A stretch of DNA of 64,000 nt, from positions 134,864,991 to 134,928,990 of the forward strand of contig JAHLJT010004567.1 in NCBI GenBank assembly GCA_031308135.1, read 5' to 3'. The DNA is from Acheta domesticus. Taxonomy: Eukaryota > Arthropoda > Insecta > Orthoptera > Gryllidae. Positions 33,063 through 46,013 of this stretch are shown piece after piece (within the stretch, counting starts at the first letter, position 1; every line of letters starts with the position of its first letter). Position numbers and translations under genes: made by a program. The notes under the pieces were generated by a model. That model saw only the letters and a program-made list of their open reading frames with translations. It was not told where the DNA came from and searched no databases.

Positions 33063-33489
33063 TTTTAAAATAAAATTATAAATAATGCATAAATTTAACA
33101 ATGCTTACGAACTAATGTTCCCTTGAATACATAATGATGAAACAGAAGTAATGGAAATATAATAGTTAACAACCTTTCTGTTTATATCCCAATTGGTATT
33201 CCTTTTTCTAACACTTAATATCGTCAAGGAGAAAGTACCGAAATAAAACCACAACGAAAACCTGAGAAACCGCAGAGTAATTTCAAGAATAAGCTCTTCT
33301 CGTCACAAGAAGAGAGAAAAATCTTTAGGTGGAATGAAACTAATGGGCCAGCCCTTCAATCCAAGCCCAACTGAGAGACAATGATCTAGTCAACTCCTAC
33401 TGCTCAGACAACCACTTCCAAACACGTCCTACGTTCCACCCGCGAACACGAGGAGGCGTTTATTTTACGGACATACATGGTCTCGTGTG

Positions 33490-33725
33490 CACGGTGGTGG
33501 CCGGGAGGTGGTGACAAGGGGGCGATGGCGGAGACCGGCGGCGATGGCGGAGACCTGCGGCAAAAACGGAAGTGGCGAAGGCGCAGGCCGGCGATGGCGC
33601 AGGCCGGCGAAGGCGCAGGCCGGCGATGGTGACGAAGGTGGACACGGCGTTGGTGATGGCAGCGATGTTGGGGGGCAGAGGCAGAGGCAGAGGCAGATGC
33701 AGATGCAGAGGTAGAGACTGCGGCG
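33490..33725. repeat. GC-rich minisatellite: GGCGATGGCGCAGGCC units and (GGCAGA)n
   Basis: Degenerate 12-18-bp units built on GGCGATGGCGGAGACC and GGCGAAGGCGCAGGCC are followed at 33671-33715 by a GGCAGA/TGCAGA hexamer run. The surrounding 33.4-34.0 kb is CpG-rich. The 196-codon minus-strand frame (33404-33994) crossing it encodes Ser-Ala and Pro-rich low complexity and is not called as a gene. Confidence 0.85.
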
Positions 33726-34373
33726 ACGGTAATTTCGCCGGTCTTAGAGACGGCGGCGGTTCCGAAAGAGTTCCAACAGGGCGGGGAGCAGCAGGCGCAT
33801 GGGCGGGACGGGGAGGAGAGGAGAGGGCCGAACACAAAGGACTCTCTTAGCGAACGCTGGCTGTTGCGCGAGGCGGGGAGGGGCTGGAACCTGTTTCGCC
33901 TGGAGAAGAGTGCAGCGCAAATATTGGCGGCGCGGGACACGATCCCGGCACTGCCTGCCGCCACCGCCGCTACAAGGTCCGGCATGCACCGCAAACTGCA
34001 CTACACAGCGAACTGCTCACGATAAGAAAGTAATCGAGAAGGTGGGCTATTGCCATGCGTATTTGAATGCATTTTGATGTTTTCTCGAGGAACCCATTAC
34101 ATATACCAATGTGTCTAAGTAAAATCGTATTATTATTCAAAATATACTTGCTTATTTCTAATAGAATTCTTCCGCGTTTACATATACTCGTTGAGAGGAA
34201 TCAAAATACATCTCGGAATATTTTGAAAATATAATGAAAATATGTCGACGGAGTATCATTGTAAAGATAAATAAATACCAGAAAATCTAGGTAAAAGGGA
34301 CACATTTGGAACTTGAGATCGCGTTAAATGCGAATAAAATGCTTGTGGGTAATATATTTTAAATATTAGGAAA

Positions 34374-34432
34374 ATATTTTATTCAAATATAATATTTTAT
34401 TCAAATATAATATTTTATTCAAATAAAATATT
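34374..34432. repeat. 18-bp AT-rich tandem repeat, about 3 units
   Basis: AATATTTTATTCAAATAT recurs three times head to tail, the last unit changing to AAATAAAATATTT. Confidence 0.9.
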
Positions 34433-34439
34433 TACGTAA

Positions 34440-37400
34440 GACATCGTTAGAAGACAAGTGAACTCAGATGTGCACCAGTAAAACAGATAAAACAGGATCT
34501 GGATAACGTTAAAACAATTAAAAACAAGAAGAGAGGAGTTAAACAATGTACAAATTTTAGATGAGAACGGGACGTGCTTTGGCGAGGGTAGGCTACTAAG
34601 CTGCGGGCAGCAGAAACTTTTTGAAAGTTGATCTTAAAAGTCAGAAGTGTTTTGAATAGGTGCGAATAATGTCATGAGATGATTGAATTTATGTTGAGAA
34701 GTAATTAAGTAAAGAAAAGCGCAGACAATTGAGATAATTTTTAGTAATAGGGAAGTGTAAATACCGCAAGAAGTGGTTGATGGACGACCCAAAAACATAG
34801 TTTTAAATATATAAGTGTACGAATGGAATTTTCCTCAACTCATCGCCAAGAAGGCAGTTTGTCATAAAAAAAGTGTAGAAATCAAGAATCCCATAACGAC
34901 TTTGAGAAATATTTAATTTTCAAGACCAAGACTGTCACTAGAATAGTAAGTTAAATTAAGTCAGTGCTTTTCAAAAATAATAGGAATAAATTAATGATGG
35001 CCATCGTAGGTAGGATAAATTAATACGAAAAAGAGTAAATTTTATATCAATCAGGAAAGAAAGAAAGAAAGAATACTAATAAAAGATCGAATTGCAGCTG
35101 TTACTACTTTACGCTGTAATATTCATTAAGTGAAGTTATTTAAAAAATTACTCGTTAGGATAAAAAAACATGAGATTACTTCTTTTCCCATCATCAATAA
35201 ACATTATCACCAGCCGTAGCCTCGTAGAGCGGTTAATTTTCAGCCCATGACGAAGAACATGGGAGTAGTAGACGCCTTGAGATTGTGAGTATCAGAACGC
35301 CTGGTTTTATAATAATCGATCTAGCCAAATTTATAATTAATTAGGAGATATAATAATAGGGAATAGATGGAGAGAGAGTTGGGATTATCAAATCGAAAAT
35401 GTAAGGCATGTTAAGGTGGGTCAAGAAACGTTGAGGACCATAACTATTAACACCTTTCCAGTTCGAAGTACAACTCGAGTTCGTGAACAGATTGCATAGT
35501 GTCAAAAGTCTGCCCCCTCCCACGAGTTATCTGATACAAATGAAACGTAATTAATGAGTGACTAACTGGCGGAAATTAATTTTTTTCAAATAGGCTTACG
35601 CCCTAATCCACGACGACGATTTGCTTTGATGATATTGAGATTGTGAGAAAACCAGACTGAAAAAAAAAAAAAACATTCTGAACGCAGAGTTTACTGTTGA
35701 AGAATTCTGAACCATGCGTTGGGTGAGAGTTATTTGCTAACGGTAATGTCCATCATTTTACAAATCATATCGCCGCATTTACTACTTTTTGGAATACTGG
35801 TCTCTTTATTCAAATGCCTCGATTTCTTAAAGATTCAAGATGCAAAGACATGAATTTGAACCTGATTTCGGGTCAATTTTCAATGACACCTCAATCCCTT
35901 AGACTACAAATGTTTAAAATTTGTTTCTCTTAGTCTTTCAAATGTGTTGAAAGCGTATTTTTGTTGCTTCATTGTGCACGTTAGATTATACATTTCGTAT
36001 TAACACCTTCCTTAAGTGTCGTTTATGAATTTAAAAATATAAGGAATTTATTGTCTGATTTAATGGGAGGGAAACCTTTAAAATTGTTATAGTTTTGAGA
36101 ATCGTTAACGATTCGAGTGCGAATTAGGATTCTTCTATCACAGCATCATTACATTGCAAGGGATCTTGCTTCTTGGTGGTCGACCTCCCGTGAGGCCTGT
36201 AATAATAACGATGTTCTCTAGACAATCATGACGCTCGTAGTTGCTGCTTGAGCCGACACAAAGAGCCTTGGAATCGGTGAATGAGGCAGCTGAACTCCGG
36301 CAACTGGCAAAACCAGAAGGCTCGTGCACCCGACATGAAAGCATCCTGGCGAGCGCGCTTATCTTCACATCTCGATGCTCATTAGCCCCGCCCCCCGGCC
36401 CCTTCCCACGCATCTCAGTCGCTCGCCCCGCAACGCGGCGGGCTCTCCGATGCCCATTTGCAAGGGACGACCGGCCCAGCAGCGGCAAACGACGGCCCCA
36501 GCGCCAGGGGTGGCAGCCACTTGCCTTGAACGGGCTCCCAATGAGAGACGGATTAATAATGTAAGCAGGGGCGGATCCGGCCGATGATTGGGGGGGGGGA
36601 TCATAGATTTGTGTGAAATAATAAACATATTATATCGAATATTATTGTATAATTACATAATTTAATATAAATAAATCAATTGTGCCATATAAAGGCAGGT
36701 ATCCAACGAAAAGGCAAGTACCCCTAGGCCTTTTGAGGGGAGGGGACATGCCACCCCTCTGGATTGGCCACTGAACGTAAGCATCATTCGCATCATTGAG
36801 CATAATTCAACTACAGTACCGGCAGTGTATAAGCAACACAAAGTTCGATGCACTGTTGCCACACATTACTACACACTTGGCTCCATCTACATGACAGATC
36901 AATGAAATCTCAAAACATTAACTCTTACCGACAGGCGATGACACGTCGTGATGTCATGTTCATAAGTTTGTAACCTTCGTCACATCCGAACCTATCGCCT
37001 CCGTGACTTCGTGCAAGGCAGATGAACTGCAACGCTGAACCCTGGCTATGAGAAAGTAAACAAACCCTCCTGAGCTGATTGCTTCAGAGCAGGACACGTG
37101 ACTTATCACAGCACGTGGCGAGGGAACTGTCAGAGTCGCTTATACGCTGCCGGTACTGTAAGGAGTCCCCTAACAATGCTGAAATACAGAACATTTGAAT
37201 TCTACTCCTTTATGAATATGAAAATCAACTAAAACATTTGCAATGGTCACGGAACGGCGCAGTAGGGCTGGCCGGGTGCGTTATAGTACAGCAGTTGGCT
37301 ACGCTGTTGCTACTATGCAACAGTTCATGCTATGCGCTTGCTACGCTCTCTTCACGACGGAAATAATCCAACAACCCTTCTTCACTTTCAGTGTCCACGC

Positions 37401-37590
37401 TCCCATCCGGGTCTTCGAATGGGCAATTTTCATCCCACCAAGATACAAGATGACTACGGCATATATTTGCGTGATGCGAATTTGCGTTACCTGACAAGAT
37501 TTTTGTCAGTTATCTAAGGTCGCATCAACTTCTTGGTCATTAGCGGTCAATCCGATTTTAACGTTATGGTATCCTTGAGGATGAAATGAT
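34440..37590. other. AT-rich DNA with CpG-rich patch (36360-36540)
   Basis: No gene recognised. GAAA tetramers (35056-35071) and short poly(A) and poly(G) runs occur. A possible tRNA-like fragment near 35213-35300 (TAGCCTCGTAGAGCGGTTAA) lacks a B-box and is not called. Confidence 0.4.
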
Positions 37591-37593
37591 TTA

Positions 37594-37712
37594 GTGATGA
37601 TAGGGGGTGAAAGAACGAACACATACAACCATGCCCAAGGCGGGATTCGAACCCGTGATCCTTCGGTCCGAGACCACTACTTCCTTAGCAATCTCGGCCT
37701 TGACAAGATTGT
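37594..37712 (-). mobile_element. tRNA-derived SINE (family S2), copy 2
   Basis: On the minus strand, GGCCGAGATTGCTAAGGAAG is followed by a GGGTTCGAATCCC B-box and GGGCATGGTTGTATGTGT, matching the copy at about 12410-12548. The short body ends in CACCCCC. No target duplication was found. Confidence 0.78.
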
Positions 37713-37714
37713 AA

Positions 37715-38850
37715 GGGAAACATTCAAAATGTGTGGTACGTAGAGTGACTAACATTCCATCGTTAAACAATAATGTAAATGTTAACATTTTTTTCACTCA
37801 ACAGATAAAGTAATGGACGAAAAGGACAATTAGAAAGATTTCTTGAGCCTCAGAAAATGTTGCCACCGGGTGGCTCATTAGGCACTTTCACATAGAGACC
37901 TCTGCGTCGCCCTAACGCATATCCACACTTATTGTAAGCCGATCACAAAATTCCACTAGCCTTGCTTTTAAATGAAGAAAACATGGAATAACAGATATTA
38001 TTTCAAACTGCTAACGCGCTAAAGACACTGGGAGAGGGTCTTCCAGTAACCAAACCTCCATTGCGGAGACCCATTGAACGCTGTGTATATTCGGTTCAAG
38101 AGAACATCCAAGAGCGAGAGGAATGTAATTTAGAATTATGTTATTATTACTAATATTATAATCTTTTAATCCTACATATATGTACTTCTTCGAGCCGGTT
38201 TCAGGATTAGCACCTACTGAGCTCTCTATTTTACGCTTAATTTTTCACGAAGTGAAATAAACATCACTAATTGAATGCTAGCTCTCTTTTACATTACGGT
38301 GAAGCCCGTCTACCTAAACCGTTTGCTCGACCCTTTACCCGCTACTCTCTAGAGGGCCCTGGAACTTCCTACGACCAACTCTACTCGGCTGGTCCAAGCT
38401 CAGACCCGGACTCCCTATCCCAATCATCGAGGGAGCCCATCTCGGCCAGAACATTTTACAACACCTGAGGTAGCCCATGCATCCATCCTTGAGCTTGCAC
38501 CTTTCCACAGGATTTGGTGGACAGTTCCCTAATAGCGCTTTTGTCACAGACCCTCTTTATCATTATCGAATACGACCAAGGAAAAATGACAGGATAAAGG
38601 TTATGCATGGGGCTAGGAAATGTCTCCATGACGCTTCCAGAACTGAAAACATATTTTACGCGGGATTCGATCTTGATAAAGTTGCTGGAACGCGTACTGA
38701 GGCGTACTTTGCCCCAAGACCCTGCGCCACCAGGCCGGCTTTCCACATTAATTGTCTAAATGCATTCTGTGTCCCTGAACTGGATCCCAGCGGCAGGCGC
38801 GCGACCCTGGGGCCCCACTTTGTGAATCCCTGGCGGGGGATCATTTCGGG
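37715..38850. other. Mixed-composition DNA; unassigned open frame 38477-39082
   Basis: A plus-strand frame of 201 codons starts in ordinary-composition sequence at 38477 and runs into the G-rich array at about 38860. The first roughly 125 residues are not low-complexity but resemble nothing I recognise, and no splice structure is evident. It may be a decayed element fragment or chance. Confidence 0.25.
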
Positions 38851-38859
38851 CCGGGGCGA

Positions 38860-39235
38860 TTACCGGCAGCCCGCGCCACGCGCTGGCGCGGTGGCGGCGA
38901 GGGGCGGGAGTGGAGGCGGGAGCGGGGCGGGCGCAGTGGCGGACGCGGGGCGGGGACGTAGCGGGCGCGGGGGAGGGCACGGAACGGGCACGCGGCGAAC
39001 GCGGGGCGAGGGCGGGGGGCGGGGCGGAGGGCGGGGCGAGGGCGGGAAGGGGCGAGGGCGGGAAGGGGCGAGGGCGAGGTGAGGTGAGGGCGGGGCGAGG
39101 GCGAGGTGAGATGAGGTGAGGGCGGGGCGAGGGCGGGGCGAGGCGGGGGCGGGGCGGGGGCCGAGCGGGGCGGGGGCCGAGCGGGGGCGGGGCGGGGCGG
39201 GGGTGGAGGCGGGCACGAGCGAACGCCTCCCCCGC
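38860..39235. repeat. G-rich (GGGGCGAGGGC)-type minisatellite
   Basis: The plus strand is almost devoid of T and built from GGCGGGGCGAGG, GGTGAGGTGAGG and GGCCGAGCGGGGC words in irregular order. Many four-G runs give strong quadruplex potential. Long Gly/Arg and Pro/Ala frames on both strands are artefacts. Confidence 0.88.
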
Positions 39236-40040
39236 TCGAGCGAAGGGGTTGCTAGCGGCAACGCAGAGCAGCGGAGGGTGCGCCTGTCCGTCCGCCCACG
39301 CGCTCAACGCGATGGCTGCAGCGGACGAACGCCCACGCAGCAGCCTCACGAAGGGGTGAATAATTCGGGAATTTCACGCTTTTTGCTCTTCGGGAGACCC
39401 GCCGCGATGAAAATATTTTGCACCAACATTTGGTTAACATTTCCTTGTCTTCGCCAGGACTGTCTTGTTGATTTACAAGCAGGAGAGACAACTAGAATTA
39501 GTTAATGGGGAATATTATCCTCTGGGATATGAATTTTATTATATTTTCGAAGACAGTGAATTCTAAGTATATTAAATGTTTTGAATCCATTCTCGTTTCA
39601 TAAATCCTCGTCACATGTACACAAATATTTAATAATAAAATAATTAATCAAGTACTTGTAACTGAAGAGAAAGAATCCATAGAACACGGGATATTTTTAC
39701 CACGAAAAGAAAACAACGATTCCAAAATTTCAGAGTATTTTAATGTAACATGTAACCTCCTTTTCGGTTATGAGACAAAATTTACAATACATTTGATACT
39801 GACATTATAAAATAATTACAAATTTAAAACAGTTGAAAGAAAATATGGGGGAATAAACAAATATACTATTGCATCGAAAGCGTACTGAGTATTCCTTATG
39901 ATTAATACAGAACGGCGTGACTCAAGATCCGAACTTCGTTCCTGTTATTAAAATGGGGAGAGACTGGACGAATCGAATATCTCGTCCGTACATGAAACCG
40001 GCGCCGGGCAGCGGGGCAGGTGGCGCGTCCGTCAGCAGGG
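39236..40040. other. AT-rich spacer between G-rich and C-rich islands
   Basis: CpG-rich to about 39350, then AT-rich. No gene, array or element was recognised. Confidence 0.4.
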
Positions 40041-40179
40041 CTGCGAGCGCGTGCGGAGCTCGTTAATTTCGTTTAATTACTCCTCTCCCCGCGGGCCAGT
40101 GCCGGTGGGCCAGCGCCGGTGGGCCTCCCCCGCGGACGCATCGACGCGACAGGAAACGATGGGGCTCGTCCGTGCGAGG

Positions 40180-41130
40180 GGAGTCCGCGCCGCGCCACCC
40201 CTCCCCGCCCCGCCCCACAACTCCACTCCACTCCCTGCGTGGCAAAGCCCAGGCCGCACTGCCCCGCCAACGCCCGCCCCGTGACGCCTTCCTCGGTCCC
40301 GCACCTCCCTTTCCAGCCCCATCCAGTCCCCCGCACGGCGCTCCCACTCCTGTCGTCCCCACGTCCACCCCGTGCCGTCCCTCCGGCCTCTCCCAACCCT
40401 TTCGTCCCGCCCATTTCCCACCCACCGCATCAGCCAATCCCCGAGTCGCTCCTCTTCGCACCCTCGCTGCTTACCCCCGTGCCCCGCTGTCCACGCCTCC
40501 TCCAAACCACGCCACGTCGTTCCTCCACTCCCCGCGCGGCTAACTTCAGCCCAGGCCGAGAGCTCACTTCCCCGCCCACACCCATCCCGTGCCGCCCCGT
40601 ACAGTCCCTCCGCACCGCGTTCCCAGCCCTTGCTGTCCCCACGTCCGGCCCCCCGCATCAGCCTATCCCTGTGGTGCTCTGCTTCGCTTTCCCTCGCGCC
40701 CCGCTGCCTTCGACCCCTCCAAATCACACCCCGACACGTGTCGCCCTTCTCCACGGTTCCTCGCACCGATCCCCGTCGCCCCGCACCACATCTGCCTTTC
40801 CGATCCATCCTGCGCCGCGCCGTGCCGAACCGCACCAAACCAGATCCATATCATACCAACTATTCATCCTTGCTCCACGCCATACCTAACTGAGTCCTCG
40901 CTCCAAGGGATATCTAATTTCTCAACCCCGCTCCACGCCATACTTAATCCACGTGCCTCCACGTGTTTCCTAACTATTCATCCCCGCCCCACTCCCTGCA
41001 TCTCGTGCCAACCCGCCATTTTCTTCTCTGCATCCCCCATTCCCGTGCCGTCCACTGTTCAGCCCGTCGCCCTACGGGTCGCCCTTCTCCGCGTTACTTT
41101 TTTTCCGCGCCACCCCTCCCCGAGTAGCCC
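40180..41130. repeat. C-rich island with degenerate tandem duplication (about 220-230 bp)
   Basis: The plus strand is C-rich and G-poor for about 950 bases. GCATCAGCCAATCCC (about 40425) and GCATCAGCCTATCCC (about 40655) match in order with CCCGCTGTCCACG.CTCCTCCAAACCACGCC-like segments (about 40482 and 40699), showing an old duplication of about 220-230 bp. CCGCCCCACTCCCTGC-like words recur at both ends. Frames of up to 256 codons across it are Pro/Ser/Arg-rich and overlap in every phase, so they are not called as genes. Confidence 0.65.
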
Positions 41131-41159
41131 CCAGCATCCAATCCAATCAGCCACACGCG

Positions 41160-44100
41160 CCGCTCATCGCGATTAAAGTGCTCGAAATGAAGTGACGAGC
41201 GGTGTGCATTGATCCCAGGTTTTCACTGCTGTCGCCGGACGTATTAATCTCCGAAGTCCTGAATGGATCATGGTTTTAATTAAAAGGGATGGTTTGCTAC
41301 GTAAGTGCGGTAAATCAATATTGGACCATCAGGTATACAAGCACAGGATATGTGAATCTGTAATCCAAAAGAATGAATTCTTTGTGGATAAATCGTCAGT
41401 GAAAATTTAACACGGTCTATCAAAAAACACTAACTCCAATTTATGGCAATATTTAGTGCATAGTATTTTAGCTTCCTCCGCAGTATAGAGAGGAAGAAAT
41501 CCGTAATGCCATAATCGCTCCCTGTTCAGATGACAGATTTAAAATCTCTAGAGTACAAAACGCCACGTACTCCATGCAGTGAGCCCTTTTACTTTTCACT
41601 CCAAATGGATCCTAATCAGCGTGTGATAAACCTGATAAGTACATGAGCTTTTTCATGTTAAGTACAGTTTTAAACATGCCCATTGATTGCACTAAGGTTA
41701 ATGGGATCTCAATAAGTGACGTTTTCAAATTCACTCGAACTTACATGTTCATGTGAAGATGATTTCTTACTATATTTGAAAATATTGCTATTGATTAAGC
41801 CGTAAAAATGAGAAACTTTTCATAAACTTTCATTCACCCTGTAAAGACGCAGAGATAAATTATTCAGTTTGACCACCCAGCATTCGCTTAATGGGAAATC
41901 TGTCACGGAGGTTTTCATATTACTTGTTATGCTATGATTCACAGAACAAATGAATTCGCTACTTTCAAGTCAAGGGTGACTAGAAACGGAGAATATTAAT
42001 TATCTTGCCCATCATAATAATTTACGTCTTAGCGTTTTTAATGGAGGTGAAAGTAATAACACAAAAACCTTTTACAGTCCCAAGCAACAAAACCTGGAAC
42101 TCATTATTGTAATCATGCTAACGCCGATGTATTGTAACGCCTTGTGTTCAATCATGATTCATGCCCCCCCCCACCAACAAGTTTAAAAAAGTTTCATGCT
42201 TGTACGAAACCATAACCATGTATTTACCGAAAGATATTCAAAGTAGTATTCTTTTTCAGAACAAACATTTCAATGAAACAAAAGTATTTCAATAATACTG
42301 TGTTTATTGGGGAACGGGCGAACTAAATTATCCCTCCCCAGAAATACTTTCTGGGTTCTTAACTGACACGACAAAACTCGTGCAGAGCTGCAGAACCAGA
42401 AAAGAAATTTCTCGGAGAAACCCGAGCAGAAATGTCCAATGGCAAGCAATCGCTTCGACAGCGACAGTCGCTGCACTTCACGAGCCGGGCGTTTGCGTGG
42501 GCTGAGGTGCTGGAGAAAGGGATCAGGGAAGAGGTGGCTCGAGACGACCGGTGGGCGCGCCGGGTGTCGAACGAGGGCGCCCTGCCCATTAGCATACCCG
42601 CCACTGTGGGCACAACCGCCAACGAAAGCGCACGAAGAATTGACTCCAATTCACTCAAGGGTGAAATATTCGCATCCTGCAATCCACACGTAATCCTACG
42701 AATTTAAGGTTTATTTTATCTCCCCACAACGTGAACAGCGGGGATCAACGCGAGGCACAGTGGGCTGACTACGATTCATCCAAGGATAGACAATTCGCAT
42801 CCTTACGAATCCATGAAATGCTTGCAATACTACAAATTAAATTTATTCCCATGACGTAAGCGGCGGGGAGCAGCGCGGACCACTGTGGGCCCAAACGTCA
42901 ACGAAAGTGCTTGAATAATCACTTCTTATGCAATTAACGATTGAACATTCGAATATTGACAAATCCTTCGATTGATTGGAATCCTACACTTTAAGCATTC
43001 GTTTATTCTCCGGATGAATTATTGCATATGAAGGGTTCGAGAATACTCTACGCTTAATACATTCTCAATAGGATTCCAGAAATTACTACTTTCAAAATGA
43101 ATATATTTTCTAAAAGGCAAATGTTTAAAAATTGTAAGAATAAAGATAAAAGAACAAATAAAAAGAAAAATTACCTTTTTCAATATTTAGAAAATGCATG
43201 AAAGTGTTCTACGTACGTAACTTATACTTCCTTGTTACCCCGGGAATGGAATTCTACAAAGAAAATTTCACTTATTTTTGCAGTAGTTCATTTTTATTGA
43301 ACGAACAAATGCAATCCTTGAGGAGTACATACTACTGAAATTTTTGAATTTTCATGAACTATAGTTTTCATTTTTATTAAGCCGCAGTAAATGATGCAAA
43401 ATGAAAATTGAGTTTTCAGAGAAATGTTATGTCTGTATATGTAGACGAGTTTTTCGTACATCGTAGGTTAACAAGGAAAATGTATTAAGTACAATCAATT
43501 TACTTCACAAAATATGTAAGTCTATTATATACAAACTCCTGTCGGCAAAAAGAGGGGAACTCTTTTAATCCTTTTGACGGTACTCTTCGATATTCATTTT
43601 GATTTGATATTCATTCTGTAGTAAAATTATAAGATATCAGTGTTCAGTTTCTCAGATGGTACAGAACATAATTATCCATAAATGTTAGTTACAACATTTT
43701 TCAAAGTAGATATTTTGTTCGGAGAGGCTCTACTGAAATCAAAAGGCATTACATAAGGCATAATATTATTACGGTGTAGTCTTATACTTTTGTTAATGAA
43801 AAAAATTAGCAAATCTATTGAAAATATCGAGCTTCAAAATTAGTAAATCCCACTTAATTTATTCCTTTAATACCTTTTCCTTGTAAGCCCACGGTATATT
43901 CCGTAACACGCAAAAATATCCATCGCCCCAAAAAGTCTAGAGAAACGCCGAGTTAGGAAATTCTTGCATGTGCATCTTCAATTGCACGTGGATTTGAATC
44001 TCACAAGTGGAGGGCACGTGGGATTAGCAGCAACAGACCAAAAAAGGCACATCCGCCTCCCCCGAGGGGGTCAAGGAGACCATGGTACAGACTTAAAAAT

Positions 44101-44490
44101 GTACAAGAATAAAAAATAAAGGGATTTAAGTAATTCTTGCATTTTGGCGAAACGATGGTGAGTCTAAAAAATGGCAAACGCAAATACTGTCTTATGTTGA
44201 ATGTATAATAATGGCAAAAAAAACTAAATATTAAACGACTGAAAATATGAATTTATTTTAATAATGAATGGACTTTTTAAAAATTATATTGTAAATGTTT
44301 CTCTTGAATTTAAATTAAAATTTGTCCAGTATAGAAAAGTTAATACTAGTACAAAGATCTACACAAATATATTTCACATGCCTTGTTTTCAAATTGCTTA
44401 ATAAATTTTTATATGTAATGTATATATGTACACACACAACTGGATGTAAAATATAAATTAATGATCACCACAAATACATCCAATTAAAAA
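41160..44490. other. AT-rich DNA with small CpG patch (42420-42620)
   Basis: The 91-codon and 84-codon plus-strand frames at 42432-42707 overlap each other and an opposite-strand frame, and show no domain. A poly(C) run is at about 42164. The rest is AT-rich with nothing recognised. A (TTTTG)n run follows at about 44495-44520. Confidence 0.4.
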
Positions 44491-44940
44491 AACTTGTTTG
44501 TTTTGTTTTGTTTTGTTTTGAATGCCACTTCTTTTGAATGCTACCTTCAAATATTTTCTAAAGAGCCCGTGATTCCACGTGGATTTGAAACTGGGCATCG
44601 GATGGCACGTGCTGCTCTCGGCTAACCACCTCCGCCTGCGAACAAAAGGCGCGCCCCTTGCTGGAAGTAACAAGTTAAAAGCATCTGCTGCCCGTCGCGG
44701 TGGGCAGGCTCTTCCCTCGAAGCCAGATTTCTGGCTGCGCGCGGGGCCACCATGCGGCGACGCGCGCCGTGCCGTCGGTTGAGCGACGGCGCGGCGTCGC
44801 GGCGGCGACGGCGACGGCGCTAACAAGGGGGTTGGCTCCCCGGCTGGCGCAGGCAAACGGGTTGCTTTTACGACCGGGCGGCGGGGGGAGGGGCCGAGGG
44901 TGCGGCCGCACAGGCCATTGTTCGCAGGCGGATTCCGCGC

Positions 44941-45210
44941 ACGGCGTGGCGCGGCGTGGCGCGGCGTGGCGCGGCGTGGCGCGGCGTGGCGCGGCGTGGC
45001 GCGGCGTGGCGCGGCGTGGCGCGGCGTGGCGCGGCGTGGCGCGGCGTGGCGCGGCGTGGCGCGGCGTGGCGCGGCGTGGCGCGGCGTGGCGCGGCGGGGC
45101 GCGGCGCGGCGCGGCGCGGCGCGGCGCGGCGCGGCGCGGCGCGGCGCGGCGCGGCGCGGCGCGGCGCGGCGTGGCGCGGCGTGGCGCGGCGTGGCGCGGC
45201 GTGGCGGGGC
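44941..45210. repeat. (GYGGC)n array with higher-order structure, 27 decamers
   Basis: Decamer GCGGCGTGGC repeats about 15 times, then a block of GCGGCGCGGC (about 45100-45170), then GTGGCGCGGC units to 45210. All units are pentamers GCGGC or GTGGC. The outer blocks alternate the two and the central block is pure GCGGC. No frame is interrupted on either strand, so the 262-codon and 202-codon minus-strand and 199-codon plus-strand frames (Ala/Pro/Arg repeats) are artefacts. Adjacent DNA from about 44680 is CpG-rich. Confidence 0.97.
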
Positions 45211-45222
45211 GTGCATCGACGG

Positions 45223-46013
45223 TAGCGATGCCGCTACCCGACGCAAAACGCTGCCTGCTGGTCAGACATCGCCAACAAAACATCGATGTTCAAAAATAAA
45301 ACATCGATGGTAATAAAACATCGATAATGAACATCGCCAACAAAACATCAATGTTCAAAAATAAAACATCGATGGTAATAAAACATCGATAATGAACATC
45401 GCCAACAAAACACCGATATTTTACACATCGATGTTTTTAAAACTGGATTAGTAATAATTTATGTTCACGCCCAGGGGATTGAATTTTGAAGGTGGTCGCG
45501 TTTAATCAATATTAATTGAGATTTAACTGAAAAAATACTTGATTGATCGGAACTAACAAAACTTTCATCTGACTGGATAAGGGGCCGTCCATAAATTACG
45601 TAAATAAATAAAAAATAAATTATAAAAATAAACAAATTTCGAGTATTTTCAATATCCCCTTCCCCTTTGTAACGCACATCCACATCTCTATGTAACACAG
45701 TGTAACGTTGCCTCAGACCCCTTCCCTCCCCCTTTAGGGTTACGTAATTTAAGGATGACTCCTAATTAAGAAATAATTTAAATTTCATTTATCTACAAAA
45801 AATATTTTTCACCCTTGGTTATTTTAGTTTGAAAAATTAATATCTGAAAATTATTATAGGTTTTTATTACGATGGTACTTTTTTCATTAAAAATGAAATA
45901 TCAAGCCCCTGAAATATCGAACACAAAACATAAATATTATAAAAATACTGGCTTCAAAAAATCGATGTTAAATACATCAATGATTTTATAAAAACATAGA
46001 TGTCGGGTCCCTA
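45223..46013. mobile_element. Possible second ATCGAT-rich element with 65-bp internal repeats
   Basis: TAGCGATG at 45223 and GTCGGGTCCCTA ending at 46013 (inverted, TAGGGACCC) resemble the TAGTGATGG terminus of the element at 23975. Within it, CATCGCCAACAAAACATC starts 65-bp repeats at 45267, 45332 and 45397 rich in AACATCGATG, and ATCGAT motifs reappear at the right end. I found no clean target duplication, so the limits are tentative. Confidence 0.4.

Noticed and set aside
35213..35300. Possible SINE head (TAGCCTCGTAGAGCGGTTAA)
   Set aside because: No B-box, tail or second copy could be found.
38477..39082. 201-codon plus-strand frame
   Set aside because: The second half is the G-rich minisatellite and the first half matches nothing I recognise; no splice sites or codon pattern support it.
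40072..41176. Frames of up to 256 codons in every phase
   Set aside because: C-rich, G-poor low-complexity DNA lacks stop codons by composition; products are Pro/Ser/Arg mixtures overlapping on both strands.
44458..45299. Long Ala/Pro/Arg-rich open frames on both strands
   Set aside because: They are translations of a (GYGGC)n array that contains no stop in any frame; there is no non-repeat domain.
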